A stretch of 64,000 bases of DNA from Plutella xylostella (taxonomy: Eukaryota; Arthropoda; Insecta; Lepidoptera; Plutellidae): contig NC_063993.1 in the NCBI RefSeq assembly GCF_932276165.1, forward strand, positions 11,542,001-11,606,000, in the 5' to 3' direction. Below, one piece after another: positions 25,001 through 31,742 of the stretch. Numbering within the stretch: the first letter of the stretch is position 1; every line of letters starts with the position of its first letter. The notes beneath the pieces were generated by a model. The model saw nothing but the letters and a program-made list of their open reading frames with translations. It did no database searches and was not told where the DNA came from. The translations under genes were made by a program, and so were the position numbers.

Positions 25001-26632
25001 TATATTTTTTGCTTTTCTCCACCTGTTCCAATGCACTCTGATGTCAGGGTTTTACGTGATTTACGCGCAGCAGCTATGAGCGTGTCTTTGACAATGCGAC
25101 GACGCAGACGAACCACTATGGTGCGTGGACGGCGCGCCGGCGCAGTGCGCTTCGGCTGCACGCGATGCGCAAACTCAACGTCATCGGCCTGAAGTTCTAC
25201 ATTGAGATGGGTCGCTAGCTTTTTTATTACGTCTGGTAAGCATTCATTTTTGTCTTCCGGCACACCGACAATTTCTATGTTCTGCAGCCTTGCCCACTGT
25301 TGTTGTTGTAGTGTTTCCCGTTCAAGGCCGGTAATTCCCGTTCGGAGTTAAGATCTTTACAGGTCTGCGATAGAAGTGTGTTTTCGTGTTTTAATTTCTT
25401 GAGATCTTCTTCACTCTTGATAATTTGTTTTTTGAGATCGGCACGTTCGAGGTCCGCAAAATTCATCGCCTCTTCAAGACTGTGAACTTTATCCTGAAGT
25501 AGTTTTAGTTCAGTCGATAGTACTTCTCGCACTAATTTTGAAATATCGGATCGTATGCCGTTCAGTATGCCATCTCGCATCTTCGTGTCGAGAGTAAAAC
25601 TGCTAGGTTCGCGAGTAATTGCTTCAGGGCGCAGAACGTTTGCTTTAGAGGACGCTGATACTTGATCATCGCCTGCTACCATCTTCGAGTCTGATTGTGT
25701 ATCGATAAATGAGATCGATGCACCAGTTAAAGATTCGTCGCAGGACATGTGGGTCTCATCCAGCAGTGTGTCGAGCCGAGCCCGGACCGGAGTGCTGTCT
25801 CTCTCCTTGTAGGTGCGTCGGGTTATATTGGAACATGGCGGGCAGCGCCACCCACTCTTAAGCTCGTCGATGCGGCTTGTATATTCCGCATCAGTTATGT
25901 TAAGACACCTGTAGTGGAATGCCTTTCTGCACGCATAGCATTTTAGCAGCTCCTTTATGCTTACGCTAGTCCTACATGCTTCGCAGTTCATGTTGATGTT
26001 CGCAGTTCAGGTATTAACGACGAGTTACCAACAGAGTTGTAGGTCTGATGCGGAATGTCTGACGTCACAAAGCCGCGTCCCGAAGCATTCGTCAGTGTAT
26101 TTGGTGTGATATCGGCGCGCGGGCGGGCGATGGGCGATGACTCAAATCTACCCGCAGTGCGCGTCCCGCAGCATTCGGTACAATAACGGCCGGTCAGTAG
26201 CGGCAGGTCTCGGAGGGGCGAGTGCGGGTGGCGGGGCGTATGAAGAACTAGTTTCTGTTCAGTTTTCTCGATATTGTAGTTAAAATAAGTGACTTACAGG
26301 AATCACCGAGGCACAATTAAGTGGCTCTAAGTTGTTTCTTCAAATTTACCACCAACACAACTGATAAGGATAACTTTAAACTGTATTAAATTAATTATCA
26401 ATGGACAGTGAATAATACGTGTCGCAGCAAGAGCGTAAGTGAAACGTACATACAACAGCAACATAATTAAATATATGTTTTCTATATATAATGTGTAGGT
26501 AGGTATTAAGATGTAAACAGACGTACCATCCTTCATGAGCTGGCGCATCTCCTTGGTGCGCTGGAAGTTGATCTCCTCGAGGAGCTGGTCCAGCACGGAG
26601 GCGCCGCCCGCCCGCGCGCCGCCCAGAGCCAT
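4732..26632 (-). CDS. KIAA0930: KIAA0930-family protein (5' three coding exons; 3' part outside window)
   Basis: Three minus-strand exons join in phase. Exon 1 is 26632-26527 (ATG, 35 codons plus 1 nt, donor GTACGT). Exon 2 is 5606-5446 (acceptor TTGCAG, donor GTATGC). Exon 3 is 4914-4732 (61 codons, donor GTGAGC). The protein matches the conserved N-terminal half of metazoan KIAA0930: a charged start with LLEEINFQRTKEMRQLMKD, then YWTDLFVRHF, DDLLFFVRKRH, and VFRKDSKKLP.GDPEVDWEE with a following AVCTR. That is about 150 of roughly 400 residues in the human protein, so more exons must lie left of base 1. The family's biochemical role is unknown to me. Intron 1 (5607-26526, about 21 kb) is mostly mobile DNA. 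Intron 3 would contain the whole sphingomyelin synthase gene on the other strand. Confidence 0.87.
5607..7068. other. Intronic DNA without recognised features
   Basis: This is the 3' part of KIAA0930-like intron 1. It is moderately AT-rich, with only short chance frames. I see no inverted repeat, tandem array or RNA-gene signature. Confidence 0.6.
7069..7219. mobile_element. Short TIR element (MITE remnant)
   Basis: GTGGGAGATAGACGTTCGAG at 7071 is matched in reverse complement by the stretch ending at 7219 (reverse complement AAGTGGAAGATAGATGTACG), giving about 24-bp imperfect inverted ends around a 100-bp non-coding core. No clear target duplication. Confidence 0.55.
7440..8250. repeat. AT-rich composite repeat around a 153-bp tandem duplication
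   Basis: The segment 7694-7845 is repeated at 7847-7981 (offset 153 bp) with few differences; both copies carry the phrase GCTCCGCTCCGCTTCGCTGCG. Both flanks are strongly AT-rich and full of loosely repeated TATAACGTT/AACGTTCA words running in both orientations. The duplicated unit keeps a 98-codon frame open across both copies (7699-7995), but it looks like no known protein, so I do not call a gene. It is probably a non-autonomous mobile element of unknown class. Confidence 0.5.
8255..8330 (+). repeat. Possible tRNA-derived SINE remnant (B box only)
   Basis: A GGGTTCGAGTCCC block near 8279 matches the pol III B box consensus, followed by unrelated sequence. No convincing A box or tRNA fold is visible upstream, so it is not a tRNA gene. 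It may be chance. Confidence 0.25.
8545..8740 (-). mobile_element. 5'-truncated LINE 3' end
   Basis: On the minus strand the segment ends in a (TATTG)n-type tail, preceded by a GTTCAATAAAGTT-like signal and an AGAGATCGCTTTTAGCGATAAGGCCGTC block of the kind found in lepidopteran LINE 3' ends. No coding sequence remains. Family membership is from memory of such tails, not from a search. Confidence 0.4.
9074..9211. mobile_element. Foldback MITE with about 55-bp arms
   Basis: ACTGCCAGTTTCTATAACTC at the left end is mirrored by GATTATAGAAACTGGCAGT at the right end. The arms are nearly complementary over about 55 bp with an 18-bp loop (near 9139-9157), so the whole unit would form one hairpin. Non-coding. 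Confidence 0.75.
9321..11535 (+). mobile_element. 5'-truncated RTE-type LINE, reverse transcriptase domain, split by a DNA transposon
   Basis: The frame begins abruptly at ANIILLHKKGD and continues through NYRPISLISYIYKIF and AGFRPGFSTTDHLHTL to NKPLY at 9565. It resumes at 10446 with LGFVDYSKAFDSI. After that come VKQGDPLSPKLF, the LRFADDIVLFA catalytic box (YADD-type, here FADD), and the long C-terminal tail with a RRRRGRPRRRW block, stopping at 11517-11519. An A-run and (TA)n tail follow to about 11535. The endonuclease half is missing. Apart from the inserted element (9566-10445) the reverse transcriptase frame is open. The copy is dead through truncation and insertion. Confidence 0.9.
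9566..10445. mobile_element. 880-bp TA-flanked transposon (Tc1/mariner-like, non-autonomous)
   Basis: The left end CAGTTCTCCCATATTAATAA and right end TTATCAATTTTGGGGAACTG are inverted repeats. The similarity runs about 60-70 bp inwards and includes a shared CGTATTCCCG. Both ends abut TA (9564-9565 and 10446-10447). Removing the insert and one TA restores an unbroken codon order in the surrounding LINE. The interior has no transposase frame. A 66-bp internal duplication (GATCAGCGCTGTAAATAC and GAACTGAGATTT) lies around 9987-10085. Confidence 0.85.
11536..12074. repeat. Intronic DNA with Helitron-like remnant
   Basis: The stretch 11628-11795 runs from TTAATAAAGGCGAAAGATGCG to GAATTCGCGGGAACAGCTG. 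It shares its layout and end phrases (GCGGGAACAGCT) with the Helitron-like unit at 32993-33191, but it lacks the CTAG terminus. It is probably a decayed relative. The rest is unremarkable. Confidence 0.4.
12075..12617. mobile_element. Interspersed element with AGGGTTCCGTA inverted ends
   Basis: The block opens with AGGGTTCCGTA (12075) and closes with AACGGAACCCT (12607-12617), an 11-bp imperfect inverted pair. In between it is non-coding and contains a short C-run and a GTCTGTCCGTCCTGG phrase. I recall such ends as common in lepidopteran genomes, but no target duplication is evident, so the class is open. Confidence 0.4.
12979..13172. mobile_element. Foldback MITE with about 65-bp arms
   Basis: TAATAATTAATAACATACAA on the left is mirrored by TTGTATGTTATTAATTATTA on the right. 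The arms continue through a shared ACTTGAATATTTTTACAAGA stretch, with only one short indel. The central part is AT-rich. No protein is encoded. Confidence 0.8.
13183..13367. mobile_element. Short TIR element
   Basis: CACCTGAAAAAGTTCC (13183) and GGAACTTTTTCATTG (ending 13367) are inverted. A second inverted block (GGACACCAAATGA against TAATTTGGTGTCAC) lies just inside. Non-coding core of about 120 bp. Confidence 0.55.
13368..13969. other. Intronic DNA, nothing recognised
   Basis: AT-rich, with two chance frames (91 and 62 codons) of low complexity. I see no repeat structure. Confidence 0.5.
13970..14110. mobile_element. Foldback MITE
   Basis: AGGGCCACTTGCAGAAACAT on the left and ATGTTTGTGCAAGTGGGGCT on the right are inverted, and complementarity continues through ATTAAATCTAGATTTA-type sequence for about 50 bp per arm. 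I recognise the outer ends as a motif common in moth and butterfly MITEs. Confidence 0.75.
14870..15060 (+). mobile_element. tRNA-derived SINE, copy A
   Basis: A tRNA-like head (GTGGTAGTGTAATGC, then B box GGGTTCGAATCC at about 14920) is followed by a body phrase GGTGAAGGAAAACATTGTGAGGAAACCTGC. Copy B at 15335-15671 contains the same phrase in the opposite orientation, so both belong to one family. The A box is degenerate. The 3' end is not sharp. Confidence 0.65.
15061..15320 (-). mobile_element. Possible 5'-truncated LINE 3' end
   Basis: Starts with (TTTA)n and TCCTTTATTGCACAAATATA, then AATTTCTTCCAGTCAACC. This layout resembles lepidopteran LINE tails read on the minus strand. No coding remnant is present, so confidence is low. 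Confidence 0.35.
15335..15671 (-). mobile_element. tRNA-derived SINE, copy B, full length with 14-bp TSD
   Basis: On the minus strand the head reads GCGGTGGTAGCTCAGTCGGG (A box inside), then GGGTTCGAATCCCGG (B box), a near-complete tRNA-like head. The body carries the GGTGAAGGAAAACATCGTGAGG phrase, and the element ends in a (TAGAA)n tail. GTTGTAACCTTCTA is repeated exactly at 15321-15334 and 15672-15685, so this is a target-primed insertion with both ends intact. Confidence 0.9.
16163..16341. repeat. DIRS left inverted terminal repeat
   Basis: Starts AATTATCCTGTCTTCG and ends ACCGCCACCCGTTTAAAT. It is matched in inverted orientation by 21143-21360 almost base for base, except at the outer tip (CCTTCGAG here against CGGAGAG) and a 40-bp extension present only on the right. 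Confidence 0.93.
16397..17969 (+). CDS. DIRS ORF1 (gag-like), two exons with an intron
   Basis: Exon a, 16397-16559, starts ATG (MSKRSHES...) and holds a charged helical segment. Exon b, 16936-17969, is acidic at first, then helical, and ends in a Pro/Arg/Gln-rich tail (RRAPPPPYRPSTSRRA). A donor G|GTACCT at 16560 and an acceptor TTTTTTCGTATTCCAG at 16935 remove 376 bp. The two exons then join in phase (Q-I-E|H-P-E) for 398 codons with no stop. Without splicing, exon a hits a stop within five codons, and exon b has no upstream ATG except one inside the intron (16890). No zinc knuckle is seen. The tail is basic enough for nucleic-acid binding. The gag assignment rests on position and composition. 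Confidence 0.8.
16560..16935 (+). other. Putative spliceosomal intron inside the DIRS gag frame
   Basis: 376 bp, AT-rich, with GT-AG ends and a long T-run before the acceptor; phase 1. It contains three copies of a CGTTGCATTCATCGG-like motif (16592, 16725, 16818) and a weaker fourth (TAATGCATTCATGGG, 16683). The two best copies extend to a shared TAAATT(T/C)CCGTTGCATTCATCGG, which suggests an internal duplication of about 133 bp. Confidence 0.75.
17969..19894 (+). CDS. DIRS ORF2: reverse transcriptase and RNase H
   Basis: The 641-codon frame overlaps ORF1 in another frame. The ORF2 frame is open well upstream (at least 17822), and its first codon at 17969 is GTG, so expression probably needs frameshifting or reinitiation rather than a simple ATG; the first ATG is 18116. 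RT blocks in order: FLIPKSDGSKRFILNLK, INIDIKEAYFLLPI, LALPFGLCSAPYIFTK, and the catalytic VRFLDDFLCLG (F-L-D-D in place of YxDD, usual for DIRS). RNase H follows with IEIYTDASTTGWGAA, a NYLELLAAYFG glutamate and LLRVDNTTAISYI. The last 150 residues (FASRINTKCPLYVSW to VVPLWPSQPW) resemble the conserved domain that follows RNase H in DIRS elements. No stop or frameshift is visible. Confidence 0.92.
   Translation: MAQPPQVQVHSGRLKYFLQQWQSITNDAFILKTVTGYIIPFSEVPHQNPMDCPRRSFGSNDLSEVKNEINHLLDIKAIRRCKETSGQFVSDIFLIPKSDGSKRFILNLKKLNKYIYTEHFKMEDVRTATKLMCKDCYMINIDIKEAYFLLPIHKSHTKFLRFYFEGNLYEFLALPFGLCSAPYIFTKILQPVFAHLRSNGLLSVRFLDDFLCLGKTAEDCLKNANITIQLLTSLGFVINFEKSNLTPQTTCKFLGFLLNSNKMIIELPASKRQKILQLIITLTESTRIRIRDFARILGSLTAACPAIVYGWAHTKSLERAKYIALLKNHDNYDAFMTVTDNLRDDLHWWKNNILIAVNSIRNQNYDIEIYTDASTTGWGAACDKEKTGGLWTTTESTNHINYLELLAAYFGLKSFAGQYRNCNILLRVDNTTAISYINRMGGVQYPHLNQISRKIWDWCEERRIFVFASYIPSSLNTEADGESRKINVDTEWELSSQAFAKIVLLFGEPCIDLFASRINTKCPLYVSWKKDPFAYNIDAFTVDWSQYYFYAFPPFALILKTLNKIVSDKATGIVVVPLWPSQPWYPFYMSLCIKTIEVFSPSKNLLSSPFRSTHPLSRHLSLVACVLSGKGSVNKTFQKKL
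19840..20814 (+). CDS. DIRS tyrosine recombinase (integrase)
   Basis: The frame overlaps ORF2 by 55 bp and ends TGA at 20814. The listed first codon is GTG; the first in-frame ATG is 19900 (MLSSISDNTRSQ), giving about 304 aa. The N-terminal part looks like a core-binding domain (SLKLWWIYCHK, then NNHRSAISLIS). The catalytic half keeps the recombinase residues: Arg in STGQRMQTLSYI, the HSTRH box (H-x-x-R), GW of the following TAGWS, and the nucleophile Tyr in FANFYNR. In this group the enzyme integrates a circular cDNA without target duplication, using DNA-joining chemistry instead of a DDE integrase. All active-site positions are present. Confidence 0.93.
   Translation: MCVIREGFRKQNVPEEALEIMLSSISDNTRSQYTTSLKLWWIYCHKNNVDFFNFDLSFLLKFLSDCFENGSSYGTLNNHRSAISLISTTSISDEPRLKRFFKGIFRRKPIFPRYDYTWNPSIVLDYLDTLNNDSISLEKLTRKLVMLLALSTGQRMQTLSYIKISNMKTFEDRIIITIKDMIKTSRVGKAQPVLNLPFFHPRPGICPASTLQKYCSVTASIRSSSEDHLILTYKKPYRPATSQSMGRWIKQTLSDSGIDTSIFKAHSTRHASTSAASRAGLSIDVIRKTAGWSAQSAVFANFYNRPIIDSNTSILDCCTINDNM
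20923..21037. repeat. DIRS internal complementary region
   Basis: 20923-20968 is the exact reverse complement of the left tip (16163-16208). 20969-21037 is the exact reverse complement of the right tip (21292-21360). The two halves meet without extra bases, so this is a copy of the circle junction used as template to rebuild the ends. A poly-T run of about 30 (20851-20880) lies just upstream. Confidence 0.93.
21143..21360. repeat. DIRS right inverted terminal repeat
   Basis: Inverted copy of 16163-16341 with about 40 extra bases at the outer end (AAGATCGAACTTCACTTAGG onward). The end at 21360 is defined by the match to the internal complementary region. Confidence 0.93.
21634..24476 (-). CDS. 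LINE ORF2: endonuclease and reverse transcriptase (CR1/Jockey group)
   Basis: The frame is open from just after a stop near 24478 to the stop at 21634, about 947 codons. The first ATG-like start is unclear (the codon at 24339 is TTG). The N-terminal part is an apurinic-type endonuclease: FYQNVNGLRTKTTTFYN, LILITETSLCEG, VAVVYIPPD and VTGDFNLPCICWD. The reverse transcriptase has HKKGSKAVVEYYRPISML, IYTDFEKAFDRVDH, SGVPQGSILGPLLYVAYLYD and the catalytic FLLYADDKKIYM. The C-terminal part holds RSILEYCSSIWNP. No stop interrupts it, so this enzyme may have been functional until recently. The 5' gap to ORF1 is about 340 bp. Confidence 0.9.
24820..25991 (-). pseudogene. LINE ORF1 (PHD-like zinc finger, coiled coil, FP-like domain), frameshifted
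   Basis: 25991-25275 starts MNCEACRTSVS and has a PHD-like Cys/His pattern (C-x2-C, C-x2-C, H-x2-C, C-x2-C) in residues 1-55. A long coiled coil follows (EEAMNFADLERADLKKQI, then SEEDLKKLKHE). The continuing domain is in another frame (25263-24820: DVIKKLATHLNVEL, FAHRVQP, RPRTIVVRLRRR), which resembles the baculovirus FP/L1-ORF1-like RNA-binding domain common in insect LINE ORF1. The two reading frames overlap around 25275-25335, so a single 1-nt shift breaks ORF1 there. This ORF1 type is usual for CR1-group LINEs in Lepidoptera. Confidence 0.82.
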
Positions 26633-27310
26633 GCTGCAGCCGCCAGCAGCCGCATCACACGGCGCGCCCGCCCGCCGCGGCGCGTGTCACTGCACCACTC
26701 ATTACCGGCACCAGACACACTCCAACACAAAAACTACACAACTCCAATAGCAATGCCAATTCTGAGTTAGACCCAAGAGTTTTACACCAAGTTCATCGCA
26801 CTCGCGAATTTGACGATTCCATGAGTCACTGCCACCTCGCGCCTCGCCGCCGGGACAGGGAAATCAAAAGTGAGGGTGCGGGACAAGGTTCCCTGACCTC
26901 GAGCGTGTGCCAATCATGAAAATCGATCGCATTTCTCCCTTTCGTTTGTTGACTGCAATTTTTTTCAACAAATGGGCGGCGACAGCTGTCAGATATTTTC
27001 ACTTTTGACAGTTTTGACACTGACATTTTTACTTTTCACATCTATGGAACAGAATAGAGAAGTCAATGCTCTGAATAATTTATTTATTTATTTATTCAAA
27101 AAGAAACACCAGCAGCTTAAACAACTTACATTAATAAATCATTTCTTAAAATTATAATAATAATAACGGTGATTGTAGTCATGGTAGCGATCTATTGCGA
27201 TCAAGAGCGCCGCCTTTCCTTGATATCGTAAGATCGTAGGGCGTGATCTATTTACCGGATTTTTGGGAAAGCCGTGTAATCTAAAGGATAACACGGACTT
27301 ATTCAAAAAG
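26633..27310. promoter_or_regulatory. Upstream region of the KIAA0930-like gene
   Basis: 26580-26700 around and upstream of the ATG (26632) is GC-rich, consistent with a CpG-type promoter and 5' UTR. No TATA box stands out. 27075-27170 has (TTTA)n and AAACACCAGCAGCTTAAAC, possibly a LINE-tail remnant. Confidence 0.4.
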
Positions 27311-27322
27311 CATGCAATCTAA

Positions 27323-27715
27323 ATCTGAAGCGTCCGTAGTCGAGCGGGCCTCAGTGATCGTAACTGATCGCTGAGGTTAAGCAACAACTGACATGGTCAG
27401 CCATTGGATGGGTGACCAATTTCAAGTGGTGCTTTTCTGGACGCTTCCGTGTTTCGGACGGCACGTTAAGCCGTGGGACCCAGTTCCTGCTTCGGCAGCA
27501 GTCGTTAAGCCTAGTCAGAGGCCTTCGGGCGGCTTGAAAACATCTGACAGTAGGGTTGCCCACTTACCCGACAACTCTCTCAGCACAAGCGTGCTTGTGT
27601 TGGGGTCCACCAACCCGCACTTGGCCAGCGTGGTGGACTAGGCCTAAACCCTTCCTTCACTGGAAGGAGACCCGTGCCCCAGCAGTGGGGACGTAATGGG
27701 TCGTGATGTATGATG
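27323..27715 (+). mobile_element. 5S rRNA-derived SINE (SINE3 type) with 11-bp TSD
   Basis: The head resembles 5S rRNA, including GGTTAAGCAAC and the internal-control-like ATTGGATGGGTGACC. A long body follows, and the tail ends CCCCAGCAGTGGGGACGTAAT, like LINE tails. ATGCAATCTAA flanks it exactly (27312-27322 and 27716-27726). It carries no rRNA function. Confidence 0.85.
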
Positions 27716-27726
27716 ATGCAATCTAA

Positions 27727-29409
27727 TGGTCACCTCACCACCGTCACGTCACCGGAGTGTGTCATTGCGGTTTTTATTCGACATCGAATGGTGGGCATCG
27801 TGTGAACCCTGCTTGGAACAATGGACTGGAGGAGCAGCATGTACTATTCTGACAAAAGCGAGCTATTGATGGCTGATGCCTGCAAAAAAATGATCCTTTG
27901 GGTGGGGTGGTCCTGACTTATTTTTGGGATAGTACATCGTCTTTACATAACTCTCAGTAGAGCATTCCTTCATTGGTACAGTCGGGGACAGAGAAACCGG
28001 CCCGACAATATTGTCTAGTGGAAACGGGGGGTTACCAAGCCGACACATGACACACGAATATTCCGTTAGAATACAAACCATACAAGCATGTTACCTACTA
28101 GTTACCTATGAAAATTTAAACAAAAAAATTCGAGATATAATATTTATTAGTTCAAATGCATTTTGGTTTCAATTTATAATAGGTACATTTACTAACTACA
28201 TACAGAAAAAACATGTCGTACAAATTATTAAAAAAATAATAATCAAAAGCTTAATAATTATAGCCATTACCTTTAGGTAGGTAGGTAGTTAGTTCATAAA
28301 TTTAGGAAACCTTACATAAGTCAAAACGAAAATATACATTTTAAAAGGAACCTACCTACCACAGTAGTAAGATATAATACTTTTTCATTGTTAGTATAGT
28401 AACTAGTTACTACAAATAATTTAATCGAATTTAAAGTTCATATTGATGTCTATTCTGAAAGGCACCAAATTCTAATTTTAGTGCTGTCAAACATCAACAT
28501 TATTTCCCCTTATCTTAGAAAAAATTATAGGTATTTTGACTATTAAATTGTTTTGTTCCTCTCTATCAAGAGAGATCTGTTCTCTGTCAGAGAGTGACAA
28601 AACAGTTAAATAAGCTAAAACGTGCTATAACTTTGCTATGAATAAGGGGGTTAGTTTACAATTCGCCTCTGTAAGTCATTCCGTAAATCTCATTTTCCTC
28701 TGGCCAAATGTATAGTTTGACAATGCTAAAATTAAAGTCTGTGCCTTCAGAATTGACATTATTGTATCCTTCCTTCTCTGTGCAAATAAAGATATACCAA
28801 CGGTAAAGAATCGTTTTGCTGAAGACCTTTTTAGTTCCCCGTATAGTAGGTGTGGGGAGAGACGCGGCTAGAAGGAAAGCTTGCGCCATAATTATATGTT
28901 GTAAACACCACATAATCAGCTCATTTAATTAATTTAGAAGAAAAACGTGGAAGATCTTAGAAATGGATCACCAAGGGTCTATCATTATTGTTTTCAGTTC
29001 ACCAATTCGTAGTTCTTTGACAAATCAAATCAAATATTTTATTGCCATAAAAAGCCTTTTATCGAATCTAATCAAAACTTAAATCACATTGGTCTTATTT
29101 TTACCAATCTCCAAAACTTAGAGCAGTCAGGCACTCATTTTCTACCCACATAAAAACTAACAAAAATATAAAAAATCTGAAGATAGATAATTTATTGCTT
29201 CGTTAGTTTAGTTACCTATTTATTAAATTTGTTTGTGTAACAACAGCAAGAACATTGATATGAAGGTTTACAAATAGAAGCTTATTTTTTAATTTTTTAA
29301 GCCACACATAATGCCGTTATTTATTTACGTTGCAAGTTACGTACTAAGGCGTTCCTACGAGACACGTGACGACACAGAGTGCGCGGTCTGTACTACGTGC
29401 CAGGAATAG
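27727..29409. other. Intergenic DNA with minor repeats
   Basis: A small foldback (28541-28612, TATTAAATTGTTTTGTTC and its inverted copy) and a possible LINE tail (29022-29160, from CAAATCAAATCAAATATTTTATTG) are visible. The remainder is AT-rich with only chance frames. It lies between the KIAA0930-like and Hip14 genes, both on minus. Confidence 0.4.
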
Positions 29410-29869
29410 GTGCAGTCAGCTGCATTAGTAGCTTATACACTTTTGTACTTTGTCAATCTTAAACCGCATATCAATCAATGACAAAGGAATAAAGAGAGGA
29501 CATGCCATATCAACGAAAAAAATGCGCTTACCTAAACTTTGGTGTCAATTAAAATGGCGGCAGTTTTCTTGAAAAATGTAAACAAACAAATTGTTTGACA
29601 GCTGAAGTACCTTGTGTTTGGATGTCAATCAACATGGCGACCGGTCGCAATGTTGTAATTTTAGGCAAAGACAAAACTACTGTTGTCCTTTTTTACGTAC
29701 GATAACACTAATAAGTTAAAAAGAGACGACGATATATTTTTAAATACCGATTTTTATGCCAGGTCCTCTCTTTATTCTTTTGTCATTGATATCAATTCAT
29801 TGAAACATTGACGGTTCGTCAGTTTGACAAGGTACAGAAGTGTATAGCTACTTATGCAGCTGACCGTAC
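29410..29869. mobile_element. MITE with long imperfect inverted repeats
   Basis: GTGCAGTCAGCTGCATTAGT on the left and ACTTATGCAGCTGACCGTAC on the right are inverted. Similarity continues inward through the pair TATCAATCAATGACAAAGGA and TTCTTTTGTCATTGATATCA, over roughly 110 bp per arm. The middle is non-coding. No clear target duplication. Confidence 0.7.
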
Positions 29870-31450
29870 ACTCAAATTATTTACAATCGTGATTCGCAAC
29901 GTCGTTCCTCAAATAACATGACATTCTAACAACACTATAATATTATACATATATTTAGTTTACAATATTATGTAATTTAGAATATATTTGATTTAGAATT
30001 TATTTCTTGTGCAACATAAAAAATTGGTGTTATATTTTGCTGATGGCAGTACTTATAAAACTCTATTATTATTTAAAGTTAATTGATAAGTATAAAAATA
30101 TCGACAAAGATTTTGATCGGAGGTTATTACTATTAATAATAAACAATCTACCTAAGGAAATTAAATAAAGACATAATATTACCTAGGCAAAGTATGTACA
30201 AAATAAAGCGGTATATGGGTAAGTAAGTAGACGGTGGCTCGCGACGCGACGCCCGGATGTAGTCGCATAAGGGATGATTTATATTAGACCGGGCCGTGTC
30301 CGGGCCGGGGCACTTTTGTATGAAGTTTCATGCGTGACGTGGCTCGTCCGTGCCAAACTTCATACAAAAGTGCTCGGCCGGACACAGCCCGGTCTATTAT
30401 AAATCATACCTAATTCAAGGAGCAGCCACGGCTCCGGCCGTCTGCATGCCGTCAAACTATTTACACACACCACCCACCATCACCCTCATCTAGTGATATT
30501 TACAATGACATCTAGATTATTTTAGTTTGCTTGATACATAGTCGTTGCTTGTTAACATTTTTTTATATCAATAACGTATAATTTTTACCTATTGTAAAAA
30601 TATATGTAATGATTTGCACTATAACAACAACGGTTGTTAGGCGGCGCGTCTCGCGACAGGAGTACATTGATTTTATAAACTGCAAACCAATTGAAAATTT
30701 TGTACTATCGAAAAGCCGATATAAACGACAAAAAAATACTTATGCTAACTTATGATTATGTAAGATTTAAGAAAAATCACATTGCATTGTAACACCGATA
30801 AGTAGCAACAACAATATTTGCCTCAAAAATTCACACTCACTCCACCACCGCACCTGTACCACACTTGTACACAATATGGCCGTAATGACACTATCACCAT
30901 CCCGTATTCAAAATAAATCCATGAAGGGCCTCTACCTATTCCACTTTGTATTAGCATTTCCTCTAAAAAGACACTGTTAGAAACTAACAAAAACAGTTCA
31001 TCTACGAAAAGAATGTTCGTTTGACACCGACTAGTGATGGCTCCTCGCTCGCCGTGAATCTGAAAGACTGATTTTTAACTAATTCTTTTAACTTCTTCAC
31101 CCTGAACTATTTTAACATCTTTTGATATGATTTCAAAAATTTAATATGAAGTTTATGTTGGTATAATTTAAGATGAAGTAGTTACTGAAACAGTTTTGTT
31201 GAAGTCACGTTCGATGTTATTCACGGATGTCAGTCGACATTTAGCAAAGCAAATAAATATGAAATGTTATTGTGAAATTGAGCAAAACTAAACAACTAAA
31301 ATGATGAGTATTTTATGAAGACTAAACAATAATCCTAATACAGTGCGGTGCTCGGCCGACGATAAAAAAATACTCTACAACAGTGCATCGAGCTTGTGCA
31401 AGTGTCTTTTAATATCCCGCTGGATTCAACGTCAGATTATAATGCCGAGA
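29870..31450. other. Intergenic DNA, nothing recognised besides the listed foldback
   Basis: AT-rich sequence downstream of Hip14, except for a GC-rich patch at 30230-30460 that contains the foldback element. No frame over 60 codons has coding character. Confidence 0.5.
30274..30407. mobile_element. GC-rich foldback MITE
   Basis: ATGATTTATATTAGACCGGG and the inverted CCCGGTCTATTATAAATCAT bound a hairpin whose arms run about 60 bp (shared CACTTTTGTATGAAGTTT). The loop is about 20 bp. Confidence 0.75.
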
Positions 31451-31559
31451 TGCACAAAGGAACTAAGCAAATGTCGGCTTTAAATCTATTTCTGTCCTTA
31501 TACTGCTATAACAAGGCAGCAATACTAAGGTCGACCTTAGCTTAAAGTCCCTTTGTGCA
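31451..31559. mobile_element. Short foldback MITE
   Basis: TGCACAAAGGAACTAAGC on the left and GCTTAAAGTCCCTTTGTGCA on the right are inverted. The core is about 70 bp. It lies just beyond the Hip14 3' end. Confidence 0.6.
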
Positions 31560-31742
31560 CTTCAGCGCAAGTCAACTAAAAAAATGGAATGTGAGTCGAG
31601 CGCGGAACGTCACACCCGCGTGCGTGCGATGACGGTGCAATGCGAAACTAGCAAACGTCCAACCGAACTCTCAACACTAGCTTGTCGACTGACAGTGAGC
31701 TGTCGCCTAGACGAACTCGCCATCACCAGCGGCGGGCGTGGC

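Larger units (their letters stand above)
15979..26050 (-). mobile_element. CR1/Jockey-group LINE, interrupted in its 3' UTR by a DIRS element
   Basis: Read on minus: a 5' region beyond 25991, ORF1 (25991-24820), ORF2 (about 24476-21634), a 3' UTR from 21633 to 21361, then the DIRS insertion (21360-16163). The 3' UTR resumes at 16162 and ends at 15979 in a (TAAA)n-type microsatellite tail (reads as (TTTA)n on +, 15979-16016). The 3' UTR halves join without loss. The 5' limit is uncertain: GC-rich sequence with a repeated GCGTCCCG.AGCATTCG phrase (26084 and 26160) may be its 5' UTR. The target duplication was not found. Confidence 0.8.

Noticed and set aside
27351..27641. Short frames in the 5S-like region
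   Set aside because: They lie entirely inside the 5S-derived SINE, which is non-coding.
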